Source of the DNA: an uncultured Candidatus Altimarinota bacterium
GTDB taxonomy: Bacteria > Patescibacteriota > Gracilibacteria > BD1-5 > UBA6164
Length of the DNA: 54,327 nt
Direction of reading: 5' to 3'
NCBI GenBank assembly: GCA_938015455.1
Contig: CALLPL010000012.1
Span: forward strand, 1-54,327
Position numbers and translations under genes: made by a program. The notes under the pieces are model-generated. The model did not search any database. It was not told the origin of the DNA and worked only from the letters and a program-made list of their open reading frames with translations. Below, one piece after another: positions 31,621-41,491 of the stretch; within the stretch, counting starts at the first letter, position 1, and each line of letters starts with the position of its first letter.

Positions 31621-32871
31621 TTACATTCCTTCTTCAAATGCTCGTGCGACACTCGGGCTATCTTTTGTTAGTCTCTTAATAGAGAGATCACTAGCTTTAT
31701 TATTTGCCAGCCGCAAATTATTATCAGACTTCAGGAGGTTATCTTTTACCTTATTTAAATGATCAATCGTCTTATCGATTTCTTCTATAGCTCCTGCAAA
31801 CTGCTTTGATGCGAGCATATAATTTTTTCAAAATGCCTCTTTAAAGTCATTCATATTAGATTCAAAATTTGAAACATCAATATTCTGGTTATTAAGTCTA
31901 TGTATTTCATTTTGCAATGATTGAGACTTTGTATTTGCTTGACGCAAGAATCCAATAATAGTAATAAAGTGTTGCGGCCTAATGACATACATAAGTTTAT
32001 AATCATGTACCGTTACTATATCGTCATAGTATTCGTTATCTTTTTCAAGCAGACTTACTAAAACTGCATATTCACATTTCTTTTCAGTTCTATCATGATC
32101 AAGCTTTTTAAAAAAATCATTATTTTTCTTTTTTGTTGCTGTAGTATCATTCTCATTTTTCATTTCAAACATAATTGATAGTACCTCGCTTCCCTCGCTA
32201 TCGGTTTCCCTATATATGTAATCCCCCTTTGTCCCCGACTCTGAAATAGTATTATCTTTCCCAAACACTGCATTTGGAAATGCGATAGAACGAATTCTAT
32301 TGAACTCGTTTTCACAGTGAAGCTCCAGCGATTCCCCCACCATCTTTGTACTCATTTTTGTACGCATTTCCTTGAGAGAAATGAGAGCTGTTTCACTTGA
32401 TTTTAATTGCTCTTTAAGTCTCTCTTCAGTAAGTTCTTTGTCGTGTTTTATCTTACTCAGTTCACTTTCTTTTTCCTTGAGTTCTTTTTGATACTGCTCT
32501 TCTATTTTTTGTTTTTCTTTCAACACTGTAATCTCTGCTTCTCTCTCTGCCTTTTCTGAGATATTTTTTAATTCTGAATTTAATTCTGTAATCCTATTAT
32601 TTTTTTCATCTAATTCTATTTTTGCCTTCTCAGCATATTCTTTTTCTTTTAAGCTGAGTTTTAGATTATTTTCACGTTCAATTACATCTGTTTGCTCTTT
32701 AAGTTTCATATTAAATTGGTCCATTTTTATTGATTTCACTACATTTGTTATAGTTGATGTATCAATATCAACATCATGCAAAGATGTTAAATCAATAATA
32801 TCTCCTTGCAGAGCATCCTCTAGTAACATTAAAGTATTTTCATCTTTAATAGATACCTTGATTTTTTTCAT
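31621..32871 (-). CDS. DUF2130-family protein
   Basis: 416 residues. Long coiled coil from about 60 to 160 (ERENNLKLSLKEKEYAEKAK and following), then the conserved DUF2130 domain: KMVGESLELHCENEFNRIR, FGKDNTI, GTKGDYIYRE, SIMFEMKNENDTTATKKKN (PD-(D/E)xK-like E-x-K), AVLVSLLEKDN, VTVHDYKLMYVIRPQHFI. The only TGA is near residue 349 (FKEAFGKNYM); reading it as Gly adds the last 68 residues. The family is proposed to be a restriction-like nuclease, not proven. The ATG follows a hairpin plus seven T's. Confidence 0.88.
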
Positions 32872-32878
32872 AAAAAAA

Positions 32879-32900
32879 GAGTTCAATAATTATTGAACTC
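32879..32900 (-). terminator. 22-base perfect palindrome and T7 touching the next start codon
   Basis: GAGTTCAATAA/TTATTGAACTC followed on the minus strand by seven T's and immediately the ATG at 32871. It is a good terminator for the gene ending at 32933; the downstream gene has no room for a ribosome-binding site. Confidence 0.75.
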
Positions 32901-32932
32901 TAGTATATCAATTTCACCTTGGGATAAAAGAA

Positions 32933-33295
32933 TTATTTTCGAGAAAAGAGGCCTCTTCTTTCTTCTTTTAATATAAGCGTTGGGGATTTGATGATATAAT
33001 ACATTCCTGCAAAGTGATATGCAATCACAAATATAAGAGCGTAGAGAAATACTATTGGGCACTCTGTTCATAGATATGCTGCAACTATGAGGGTACTAAG
33101 TGCTGGAGACATCCATAGAAAACATGAAAATGCTGAAAGAAGCCAATTATTCTTTATCTCTTCTCTTCCAAAGAATTCATAATTAACGGTTTTTCCACAA
33201 CTACAAGTAAAGCTCTTTTCTTTCGAAAGACGACCTTTATTGAGAGCTTTGTAAAGTGGAAAGAACTCTCTATGATCACAAGTATTTTTTGACAT
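32933..33295 (-). CDS. Small membrane protein with Cys-rich N-terminus
   Basis: 120 residues. The first ~35 residues hold CDHREF and FTCSCGKTVNY (three Cys and a His, a possible zinc ribbon). Two membrane segments follow (LLSAFSCFLWMSPALSTLIV and VFLYALIFVIAYHFAGMYY), then a basic tail. One TGA (AYLGTEC) separates the membrane helices. Family not recognised; possibly a small membrane-bound zinc protein. It ends before a strong hairpin. Confidence 0.65.
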
Positions 33296-33358
33296 GTATA
33301 ATCTATAAATAAATAATATTCAGTATTATCCTATACTTTCACATGAAAGTAAACGAAT

Positions 33359-33421
33359 CTATATTGCAATATCTACTATCTTCATCATAAGTCACCTCCT
33401 TCCATTCCAATTGTCCTCTGA
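33359..33421 (-). pseudogene. Copy of the recJ 3' end (21 codons with stop)
   Basis: 63 bases colinear with the last 63 bases of recJ (35139-35201), 52/63 identical by hand. It reads SEDNWNGRRGLMMKIVDIAI and TAG, against SEDNWNGKRGLMMKIVDIIV in recJ. At 33392-33394 the copy has TGA where recJ has GGT for the same glycine. No start codon or upstream coding sequence belongs to it. It lies beyond the SLH gene, so the SLH gene is bracketed by the two recJ tails. Confidence 0.85.
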
Positions 33422-33445
33422 AGTTTCTTAATGCAGGGGAAAGAA

Positions 33446-35059
33446 TTATTCCTGGAATGACTTATAAAATCATTCTATATACCTCTCATCACCAGAAAGT
33501 ATATAATTAGAGTTTTCTCATTTTATAATAACTTTCTTAAAAATATGCTCTTGCTCATTTCTCGTCAATCCCACTGTTACATATAGTTTTCCCGATAATC
33601 AACCTAAAGTCTTTATATCTTCCACTGTTTGTGACTGAATACTCCAGTAATCTCAAAGTTTTATATGCACTTGTAAAGACTCGTATGAGTCATCCGTTGA
33701 TCGAATATAAAATGCATCTAAACCATTATGTCATTTAGGTCAAAACTGCACTGTCTCTCCATCATCTCTGTATACCCAATTTTCAGGGTATTTTACGTTC
33801 CAGTCACTAGAATGAGTAAACCATCTCCAATAATTAGGATTCATCAAAAAATCGGATGAAGTTCTTGCACTCGTCAGAAATACAAATCATCTATTAGCAG
33901 GTATGTCATATTCAAAATCATGCGATCAAAGATCCACATCATCTATATCTCATCAATTACCTAATAAGAAGGTATCTCTATAATTAGCTCCGAGCACATA
34001 TGCAGCTTTCCAATTTTCCTCTACCTCCTTTCTTTGCTCTTCTGTTTCAACTCATTTAGTTTGATATTGCTTAGGGATATTTCGTGCTTGCATTATCATC
34101 TTTAGAGCCTCTATCTGAGAAACACTGTCATCAGGACGAAAATCTTTATTTCCAGCAATAAATCATTCTCCAAGTGCAGCCTCAGCATATTTACAACCCC
34201 AATCACTTGGAAGCATATCTTCGAATTTACCAGAACAATAATTTAACATGTTTTCTTCTCATCATGAAATTTCATTACTTTCTCTTTCCCAATACAGATT
34301 CATCATGACTTTCAGCATCTCTCTGCGAGTAATAGTTGAATCAAGTTTGTAGTCAAAATTTGTTTCTATAATTCACATCTCCGCAAGAAAATTTGCAGCA
34401 TTGTTATTTAGATCAGAAACAGTAAACGAACTCTCTATTATTGGAGTATTTATTTCTGTATTTATTTCTGTATTTACTTCCTGAGCAGCAGGACTAGAAG
34501 CTCCTGACCTAATAAGCACACATTCTCTATGGGTATCAGTTATAATATTGATATTACCATCTGAGAATATTTCATGAACACCTCGATCATAAACTATCAT
34601 ACCTACTGGTAAATCCTCTTCAGCAGGATTTGATAATAGTTTATACCCACTACCAAGAGATGATTCAATCCATCTCACTGTTTTACCTGCTTCCAGGACA
34701 TAACCTTCATCACTTTCAATATACAGTGACTCAAACTCAGGAGTATATTCCCAAAAGTTCGCCTGAGGATTTGCTTTTGACTCTACCCACGAAGTTCCTC
34801 AAAGAGGTATAAGCCAAGGCATGACTTGTTCTTCCTTATATAGTATTTGCTGCTCATCCGAATCATTATACCAATTATCTGCAAAGAAACCTATAGTATC
34901 ATCTTCGACTGCAGTCCCACCATCAAGACATGTATCACAACTATTTGATCCAAAAGCTTGGTTTGAGTCACAACTTACTGCGTTTGAAGCTGCATATGAG
35001 TCTAAACTGAAAACTATAAGTAACAGCACAAAGGATAGGACTTTCCCAAGAATCTTCAT
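33446..35059 (-). CDS. Secreted SLH-domain protein
   Basis: 537 residues with a signal peptide (MKILGKVLSFVLLLIVFSLD, to SYA). After a Cys-rich start (SCDSNQAFGSNSCDTCLDGG), about residues 215-305 contain two SLH-like units (NAANFLAEMGIIE..ITRREMLKVMM and CKYAEAALGEGFIAGNKDFRPDDSVSQIEALKMIM). SLH domains hold proteins on the cell wall through secondary polymers. The C-terminal ~200 residues (AAYVLGANYRDTFLLGNGG, DAFYIRSTDDSYESLQVHI) are unknown. About 30 glycines are TGA. The gene lies between recJ and a copy of the recJ tail and may be mobile cargo (inference). Confidence 0.8.
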
Positions 35060-35138
35060 AATAGTAATATTAAAAATATATGTATAACCGTTCTATAATA
35101 AGAAAAGAGCCCTGTATGTCTACTCTTAGAAGTATTTT

Positions 35139-36782
35139 CTAAACTATGATATCTACGATCTTCATCATAAGACCTCTCTTTCCATTCCAATTATCCTCTG
35201 AGATATCAAAGATGATATCGAACTTCTTGGTTTTTTTAAGCTCATCAAAATACTCTCAGAATCCAAATCAAAATATCTTAAAGCCAAATCTGTTATCAAA
35301 TTTGAGATGATCTCTTCATTTACCTATAAAACTTATTTTATCAGCCTCAAAACCCTCTACGAGGAAGAGTGGTTTCGGGTTTCCCATACCAAAGGGCTTA
35401 TATTTATTCATAGACTCAAGCAGTTTAAAACCTATCTCATCTAACTTCACACATTTATCTATATGTATCTCCTTGGTATGCTGCGAAAAATCGAGCGCAT
35501 TGAGCTCTGCAGTAATTTTCTTTTGAAATTCAGGAAACTTTTCCTTAGAAATACTAAAACCAGATGCAGCTTTATGCCCTCAAAATGCTATAAAATACTT
35601 CTTATATTTTTCTAGAATATCTACGATAGAAAAATATTTTGGCGAACGGCAACTCGCAATAAGCTTATCTCACTCATCAATCAAAACAATAGATGGTCTA
35701 TAAAATTTCTCACAAATTCTTCCAGCGACAATACCAATAATTCCGTGCTCTATCTCGTCTGAGTTGTAAAAAATAATATTATTTGTGCTATCAATACTCT
35801 CAAAAGCTGTCTCTGAATGTTCTTTTGTTCTTTCTTTCCTCAGGTTATTCAGTTCTTCTATTTCTCTGAGGGTTTTTTCTAAACTGCTGCTATTATTGAG
35901 TATCAGGTTTACAGCCTTATAGGCACTATCCATTCTCCCTGCTGCATTGAGTCGTGGACCAATGAGAAAGCCAAATATATCAGCGTCTAAATCCTCGTGT
36001 ATCTTATCCTCTATGAGTTTTCTTATACCCCTGGAACGAGAGTTTTTAATTTGTTTGAGTCACTCTGTTACAATAATTCTGTTTTCTCAAACAATCTGCA
36101 TACAATCAGCGACCGTGCCTATTGCAGCTATATCAATACTTTCTTGAATATATTTCTGATACTGATCATCATCAAAATACTCTCTTGCGATGGCCATGAC
36201 GAGTTTATAAGCAACTCCAGCACCGGCTAAACCTGTGTCAGGGTAGCCACAGTCAGATCTATTTGGATTGAGGAATGCAATAGCATCATCAGGGGTTATC
36301 TCCGGAACATGGTGATGATCTGTTACTATGATATCTATTCCCAAAGTTTTTGCGTAACTAACTATCTCTGCGTCACGTGAACCGCAATCAACGGTAACAA
36401 TCAGTGTTACTCCAAGAGGATGGAGTTCATCAATAAACTTTTGCTTCAGGCCATAGCCATCATGAACGCGGTGAGGGAGCCTATAACTTACTTGTATCTC
36501 AAGGGTTTTGAATAAATGCATAAGCAGCGAGGTAGAAGTCACTCAATCTACATCATAATCTCAAAAAATAATTACCTTTTCGTTATTTTCTTTCGCCAGT
36601 TGAATTCTCTCAACAGCCTTGTCCATATCATGCATGAGATACGGGTCGTGAAGATCATTCATATTCTTCTCTAAAATACTTGGATCTTCAAAGCGCTTCA
36701 CTAAAATATCAGAGATACCTTGATCTCTCGTCTCTCTATTAAAGAGAACACTGTTCCCTTGTATACTTATTTTTTTCTCCAC
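35139..36782 (-). CDS. recJ: Single-stranded-DNA-specific exonuclease RecJ
   Basis: 547 residues. DHH domain with VTVDCGSRD and IIVTDHHHVPE (the DHH motif), NPNRSDCGYPDTGLAGAGVAYKL, and the linker to DHHA1, whose signature appears as AFGGHKAASGFSI; its first glycine is TGA. RecJ degrades single-stranded DNA 5' to 3' in recombination and repair, with Mn2+. The N-terminus lacks a longer extension, and the length is typical of short RecJs. The gene starts 116 bases from the tRNA-Arg pair on the opposite strand. The final 63 bases are duplicated at 33359-33421. Confidence 0.95.
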
Positions 36783-36855
36783 TTACGCTAAATTACTCTA
36801 AAATTATCCCTTGTATTATGAGGAGAAAATATCTTTTTCAAAGGCAAAATAAAAC

Positions 36856-36882
36856 TTTACTTTTTGTGAGTTTGTTTATACT
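36856..36882 (+). promoter_or_regulatory. Possible promoter of the tRNA-Arg pair
   Basis: TATACT at 36877-36882 with TTTACT 15 bases before it (or CTTTAC with 16). It lies 17 bases before the first mature tRNA base. The match is moderate. Confidence 0.4.
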
Positions 36883-36898
36883 ATCATAGCTCCAAAAT

Positions 36899-36974
36899 GC
36901 AGCCATAGCTCAGTTGGAAGAGCGCGGGCCTGCGAAGCTCGAGGTCGCAGGTTCAAGCCCTGCTGGTTGCACCA
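36899..36974 (+). tRNA. tRNA-Arg, anticodon GCG
   Basis: 76 bases with encoded CCA. Acceptor GCAGCCA pairs with TGGTTGC; D arm GCTC/GAGC; anticodon stem CGGGC/GCTCG with loop CTGCGAA (anticodon GCG at 36932-36934); T arm GCAGG TTCAAGC CCTGC. GCG reads CGC and CGT. Most bacteria use ACG (inosine) for these codons, so this is unusual. Confidence 0.9.
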
Positions 36975-37007
36975 GAAATACATAACCCTTTCTGTCCTCA
37001 CGGACAT

Positions 37008-37031
37008 CTTTCCCTTAATTCTAAGGGAAAG
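37008..37031 (+). repeat. Palindrome between the two tRNA-Arg genes
   Basis: CTTTCCCTTA, loop ATTC, TAAGGGAAAG. Similar to the palindrome at 25380-25401. No T-run follows. It may be a processing stem in the tRNA transcript. Confidence 0.5.
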
Positions 37032-37058
37032 AAATAAGGTTTTCGATATATTCCATAT

Positions 37059-37134
37059 GCATCCTTAGCTCAGTTGGAAGAGTACCAGGCTTCGAACCTG
37101 GGGGTCGTAGGTTCGAGCCCTGCAGGGTGCACCA
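37059..37134 (+). tRNA. tRNA-Arg, anticodon TCG
   Basis: 76 bases with encoded CCA. Acceptor GCATCCT/AGGGTGC; D arm GCTC/GAGT; anticodon stem CCAGG/CCTGG with loop CTTCGAA (anticodon TCG at 37092-37094); T arm GTAGG TTCGAGC CCTGC. It reads CGA and probably CGG. With the GCG tRNA before it, it covers the whole CGN box. Confidence 0.92.
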
Positions 37135-37143
37135 GTTGAAAAC

Positions 37144-37174
37144 AAAAGCCTCACTAAATATTAGTGAGGCTTTT
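37144..37174. terminator. Bidirectional intrinsic terminator
   Basis: AAAAGCCTCACTAA/TTAGTGAGGCTTTT stem and T-rich tail. It ends the tRNA-Arg transcript on the plus strand and the methyltransferase gene on the minus strand. Confidence 0.88.
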
Positions 37175-37953
37175 TATTTTGCCCAAACAAAGATATCTGA
37201 GATATCATCCCTACTATAGCTCATAGTATTAAAAAATGACATAGTTTCACCTGAAGAAATATATGTATTACCATATATCTGAGCTTCACCTGATATTTCT
37301 AAAATCTGTGTTTCATCTTGAATGAGCTCTATATGCTGTCCAAGATGTCAGAGAGAATTACGAGAAATAGTTTCATGCTGAACAATAGTATTATCTTGCA
37401 TCTTTTGCGTGAAATTTATATCAAAAGCTTCTGGAATAATAATAGCTTCTGGTAAAATAAACTGCTTCAAATGATTTATTATATTATGAAAATCCTCTCG
37501 TGTAAAATCTATGGTGATTGTTTCACTAATAAGAAGATGGTATTTCTCAGGAAGGACTATCTCCGTTGCATCCTCACAATAAAACTCTGACCTATCACTG
37601 AGTCAGAGTTTTTCTATAAACTTTTGACTCCAAGAAAGTGTATATGGGTTTGCTTCTATGAAACTAACATAGTCTGCTCATGCTATAAGCGCTAGCGCTC
37701 CGAGTACTCCAGTTCCAGAACCAGCGTCTACCACTCTGATTTTTTCGTTTGGGAATCTTGCCTGGATATCCTTGATAGCATGCATTAATGCCTCATAGAA
37801 TCTTTTATTTTTCAGAGTATCCTCTCCGCAAAAAAAAGCATCTGAAAGAGGGAGTTTTGATTGTTTATCACTGAGAGACTCAGCATCCCTAAGTCGACTC
37901 GTAGCAATAGCTGCTGATAAAGTTTGTTGTAATTTATCGAAATCCATAGTCAT
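37174..37953 (-). CDS. Class I SAM-dependent methyltransferase, PRMT-like
   Basis: 259 residues. Motif I is VVDAGSGTGVLGALALIAGA, the SAM-binding glycine loop; motif II region FIEANPYTLSW has the acidic residue for the ribose; then FYCEDATEIVLPEKYHLLISETI, where the SE after a hydrophobic strand resembles the double-E region of protein arginine methyltransferases. The N-terminus KNKRFYEALMHAIKD is also PRMT-like. The C-terminal beta region is shorter than in eukaryotic PRMTs. Substrate unknown; a protein or small-molecule methylation is likely. The second Met (37947) is an alternative start. It begins 15 bases after a terminator-like hairpin. Confidence 0.8.
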
Positions 37954-37968
37954 GAGTATAGTGCAAAA

Positions 37969-37993
37969 AAATCCTACAACAAGTGTAGGATTT
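37969..37993 (-). terminator. Intrinsic terminator after the LysM-CHAP gene
   Basis: AAATCCTAC/GTAGGATTT stem with seven T's on the minus strand, 18 bases after the stop at 38011. The next start codon (37953) is only 11 bases after the T-run. Confidence 0.85.
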
Positions 37994-38010
37994 AAAAAAT
38001 TTAAGTTTTC

Positions 38011-39123
38011 TTAATTTACATATATATATCACTGAATAGATCTATCATATCTTGGGACTTTACGAGTCGTAACCTCGTATTTTCTACGGTAGTTCATATC
38101 TGATACGATGATATGTGTTGCTGTAACATCAACAACTATACCTACATGTCCATAATATGGATTATATCCTCGACCAGCAAATTGAACGATAGCTCAAACT
38201 GTTGCATTATACCCAGTTGCATGTCATTTTGCTCTTGCATTTCTCATCCACTGGTTCGCATTCCCTCTCCAGTTAACATTTTTGTGTGAGGCAACATACC
38301 AAGTACAATTTCCAGGAGCTCCTGAAAACGGCTGTCTCCATACCAATTTATATCGACCAGAACTATTTACATACTGGCTAGCAGCTGTTCAGCTAGATCA
38401 TGATGCAGCAGGTTTTGCGCTATAAACAGGTTTTGGAGCTGGTGGTTTTGGAATTGCTTTTTCAGCTCACGGGATAATTATTGTTTTTCCTACAATGAGA
38501 TCTTCAGCTTCAAGCAGAACATTTTGTCTCATGATATCTTCTGACTCTACCTTATAACTAGAAGCTAAACCCGAAAGAGTTTCTCATGACTTAACCGTAT
38601 GAATAAGCCCTGTGACAGGGGGTACCTTGATCGTTTCTCCTGGTTTAAGTTTACGCTCTGAATTAAAGTTGTTCGCTGAATATATAGAAGATTTTGTAAT
38701 ATTAAACTTTTCAGCGATTGAGGCAAAGCTCTCACCATCTTCTATTTTATGCTCTATAACTTCTTTTGTTGTCGAAGCATCTTTTTTATCTTCATCAAGC
38801 TCAGCGCTTACCTGAAGGTACGAGTCTTTTGATTGTATAAATACATCTCCTTCTCATTCCTTTTGTAAGTTATCGTCTTCATCTTTACCAATATATGAAC
38901 TAATAATACTCGATTCATCTATATCCCCACGATAAAAGTCTGTAGAACTTGTATTGTTCACAAAACTTGAAAAAGTTGGGTAGATAGGAAGAAGGAATAT
39001 CGATATACAGGAAACAAGCGTAAGTCAGAATTTTCATCCTTTTCTTGTTCCTCTATAAATATTATGCTGAAGTACACGTGAGTGTCGCTCTATTCGAGCT
39101 CTTAGATTTATGTTTGATCCCAA
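38011..39123 (-). CDS. LysM and CHAP-domain cell-wall hydrolase
   Basis: 370 residues. A membrane segment at about 28-48 (FGLTLVSCISIFLLPIYPTF) anchors or exports it. Two LysM modules: EVIEHKIEDGESFASIAEKF ... GETIKVPPVT, and LIHTVKSGETLSGLASSY ... GKTIIIP; LysM binds peptidoglycan. The C-terminal CHAP domain has the catalytic Cys in GAPGNCTWYVASH and His in YYGHVGIVVDV. CHAP enzymes cut peptidoglycan peptides or act as amidases, so this is a cell-wall remodelling enzyme. There is no in-frame ATG before the membrane segment; TTG at 39123, just after an in-frame TAA, is the most plausible start. Confidence 0.88.
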
Positions 39124-39224
39124 GATTATATCTTAAGAAATAAAACTCAGATTTCGTCGTAATTATAGTTAGTTCATCTTATGTCTAACTTAAATTATAT
39201 ACGAAAGGAGTATAAAAGTCGAAC

Positions 39225-39536
39225 TTAAACTATAGACAAGATCTCAAGTTCTGTTATAGATGGTCTAAATCCTCTATTCTTCATGTATCTTTTCTTTGCC
39301 TTCATCTTGAATACACGTACTTTATCACCTTTTCTCTGGTCTAGAACTTTGCACTCTACCTTTGATCCTGCAAGCATAGGAGTTCCTATCTTTACATCTT
39401 TCCCATCAAGGTCTGATACAAGAAGCGCTTCAACTGAAAGTTTCTTTCCAACCTCAACATCTTGCTTTTTAACTTCAATAACATCACCTTTTTGAACCAT
39501 AAATTGGTTCCCTCCAAGTTCTATAACAGCTAACAT
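39225..39536 (-). CDS. rplU: Ribosomal protein bL21
   Basis: 103 residues, full length. Starts MLAVIELGGNQFMVQKGDVI (the family has YAVIxxGGKQYxVxxGD) and contains MKAKKRYMKNRGFRPSITEL (family KYKRRKGYRRRQGHRQ). It binds 23S rRNA in the large subunit. There are no TGA codons. The usual partner rpmA (bL27) is not adjacent; the next gene on this strand is the LysM-CHAP gene 100 bases away, and tRNA-Gln lies 115 bases upstream. Confidence 0.95.
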   Translation of the reverse strand: MLAVIELGGNQFMVQKGDVIEVKKQDVEVGKKLSVEALLVSDLDGKDVKIGTPMLAGSKVECKVLDQRKGDKVRVFKMKAKKRYMKNRGFRPSITELEILSIV

Positions 39537-39651
39537 AGTATAAAAATTATATATATAAATTTACGAAAAACGTAAAAAACAAATCCCTAATTTACTTGTT
39601 TTTTATGTCATTACCTCTCTGCAAAAGAGAAATTTATATTTTTAAAAGTAA

Positions 39652-39726
39652 TGGTTGGGATGGTAGGGATCGAACCTACGCATGGAGGAGTCAAAGTCCC
39701 CTGCCTTACCACTTGGCTACATCCCA
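39652..39726 (-). tRNA. tRNA-Gln, anticodon TTG
   Basis: 75 bases with encoded CCA. Acceptor TGGGATG/CATCCCA (typical Gln U1-A72 start), D arm GCCA/GGCA, anticodon stem GGGGA/TCCTC with loop CTTTGAC (TTG), T arm GTAGG TTCGATC CCTAC. It reads CAA and CAG. Confidence 0.95.
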
Positions 39727-39840
39727 GCAGTTTTTAGCTCGACCATTATATAAACTCACTATAAAAGTCAAAATTATTTTTGCTGTTTTTTAGCTTTTCT
39801 ATATGCTATGTTTACAAAATAATTTTTTATACCAAATACT

Positions 39841-40293
39841 ATGATGAAATTTCTACAGCTTTTAATGAAGCGTCCCTCTGATCAGCAGATTAGAGCCGGA
39901 AAAATTCTCCTAGGAGTTTTTCTCCTTGCTATCTGATTCGTGGCCTTTAGAGTTCAAAACCTAGAACTTGAAAACTCTATATTTTGAATAGTTCTCGATG
40001 CAAACATGAAAAATATTCTCTCGTACATCATCATAGGAATCTGAGGAATCCCTCTCCTCCTATGAGGACTTGATATTAATATCCTCTCAAGGGGATACAC
40101 ACGCATATTTCAAATCGTATCTTGAATCATTCTTATGATAATAGGATGAATGTTCATAGACACGGCAACTCTTACCGTTGATGTCTTCTACTTCTTACTT
40201 GGTCTCATTGTTGCATTTGCTGGAATAACTGGGAAAGCTATTACCAAAAAAGGCCTCAAGCATGGTCAAAAAATCACAAAGATTCGAGTGTAG
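39841..40293 (+). CDS. Small membrane protein, unknown
   Basis: 150 residues. Four hydrophobic segments: [53 protein letters not shown] and VFYFLLGLIVAFAGITG. Eight TGA glycines lie mostly in or near these helices. Charged ends (MKRPSDQQIRAGK and GLKHGQKITKIRV). No family recognised; could be a small transporter-like or holin-like membrane protein. The start has two adjacent ATGs. Confidence 0.7.
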
Positions 40294-40414
40294 TAATCCA
40301 TTCGTTTAAATATAAACTTTTATATTTAAACTAAACATTAGACATATATTTAGAAAACATAGAACCTAATTTTAATAATAAATTTCAATTTTAGTTGTAG
40401 AAGCATTTAATCAC

Positions 40415-41221
40415 ATGAAATTCACTAATCTTAACTCTGATCAAAGAGATCAAATTGAAGAGCTTTTAAAGAGAGCCAAGAAAATAGCCCAGCAACAACA
40501 AATTCAAAAAAGATACTTACCTCTCATTATAAGTTGAGTTCCAGGAGCATGAAAAGATACTGTGCTTTCGGAGGTTCAAAATTTTATAAAGAAAGAATTC
40601 TGAATATCAATATGATGAACTTTTCACAGGTACCTTTCAAGAAAAAGAAGAACCTGAGAAGAATCTTCTTATATAAACTTTGTTTCAAGAGATAATTTTA
40701 AAAACCTTAACTTATGATTTAACTATGAGTTTTTAGGTAATTTATATTGACTTGATACAAAATGAATAAGAGAAGAATTAATGTCCCGCAATGTCTCTAT
40801 AGTAAATGGAAGTCCTGAAAAAATACGAGATTTATTTAATTTATTGTTTTCAGATTCAGAGTGACGAGCCTTGCCACCACTTATTATCTTCTTCACTCTC
40901 GGTATAGAAGATAATGAAATGCTTCTAGAAAAACGGTGATTAAGCCCTGAAGAAATAGAAATACGAAAAATAAAAATATGATCTTACAACAATCATAGAT
41001 CATTAATGCAAAAAAAATGACGCTACAAGAAATACGTACGTACTATCTTCAGGAAACCAGGTAAGGATAACCATCAAGATCAAAAAAATTTTAATCGAGA
41101 TGTCATAAAGACTACAGAGTTAATTTTATGACATATACATAGATATTTGAATAAAACTCCTAAAGCTATAGCGAAAGAACGGGCTCGCTCTTGGCTAGAA
41201 CATATAAAAACTCAACTTTAA
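40415..41221 (+). CDS. P-loop kinase-like protein (guanylate-kinase-type)
   Basis: 268 residues. After a helical start, LPLIISGVPGAGKDTVLSEV is a Walker A (GxxGxGKDT) with two of its glycines TGA, followed by GTFHRYLSRKRRTGEESSYINFVS, which resembles the GMP-binding loop of guanylate kinases (TTRxxRxGExxGxDYxFVS), and FLGNLYGLDTKGIREELMSR. The rest departs from guanylate kinase (basic C-terminus HIHRYLNKTPKAIAKERARS). Probably a nucleotide or small-molecule kinase; the true substrate is unclear. It stops 2 bases before the convergent 85-residue gene. Confidence 0.68.
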
Positions 41222-41223
41222 AT

Positions 41224-41481
41224 CTAGTCACTATTTTTATCTCTCAATATCTGAGTCAATTTAATAGCAATCTCATCAATTTCTCCAGCAGGGATAGTTA
41301 TTCCTCATGATAATCATTTTTGTCTATCACTATCAAGATTTAAAGCAATGTTTATTCAGATATGACAAGCTACAATCATTCCAGTTATAGCAAATGGGAC
41401 TCTCCAAGACTGTTTTAATCGTTCACAAATAGTACGCTCATCAACTCCTTCAGGAATATGATATTGCGTACTATTTACCAT
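41224..41481 (-). CDS. Unknown 85-residue protein
   Basis: MVNSTQYHIPEGVDERTIC start, a hydrophobic stretch RVPFAITGMIVACHIGINIAL and a charged end AIKLTQILRDKNSD. Three TGA glycines. Family not recognised. It begins 10 bases after the hisS stop on the same strand, so it is likely in the hisS operon. It is short, but codon use and position support it. Confidence 0.55.
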
Positions 41482-41491
41482 AATATATATT

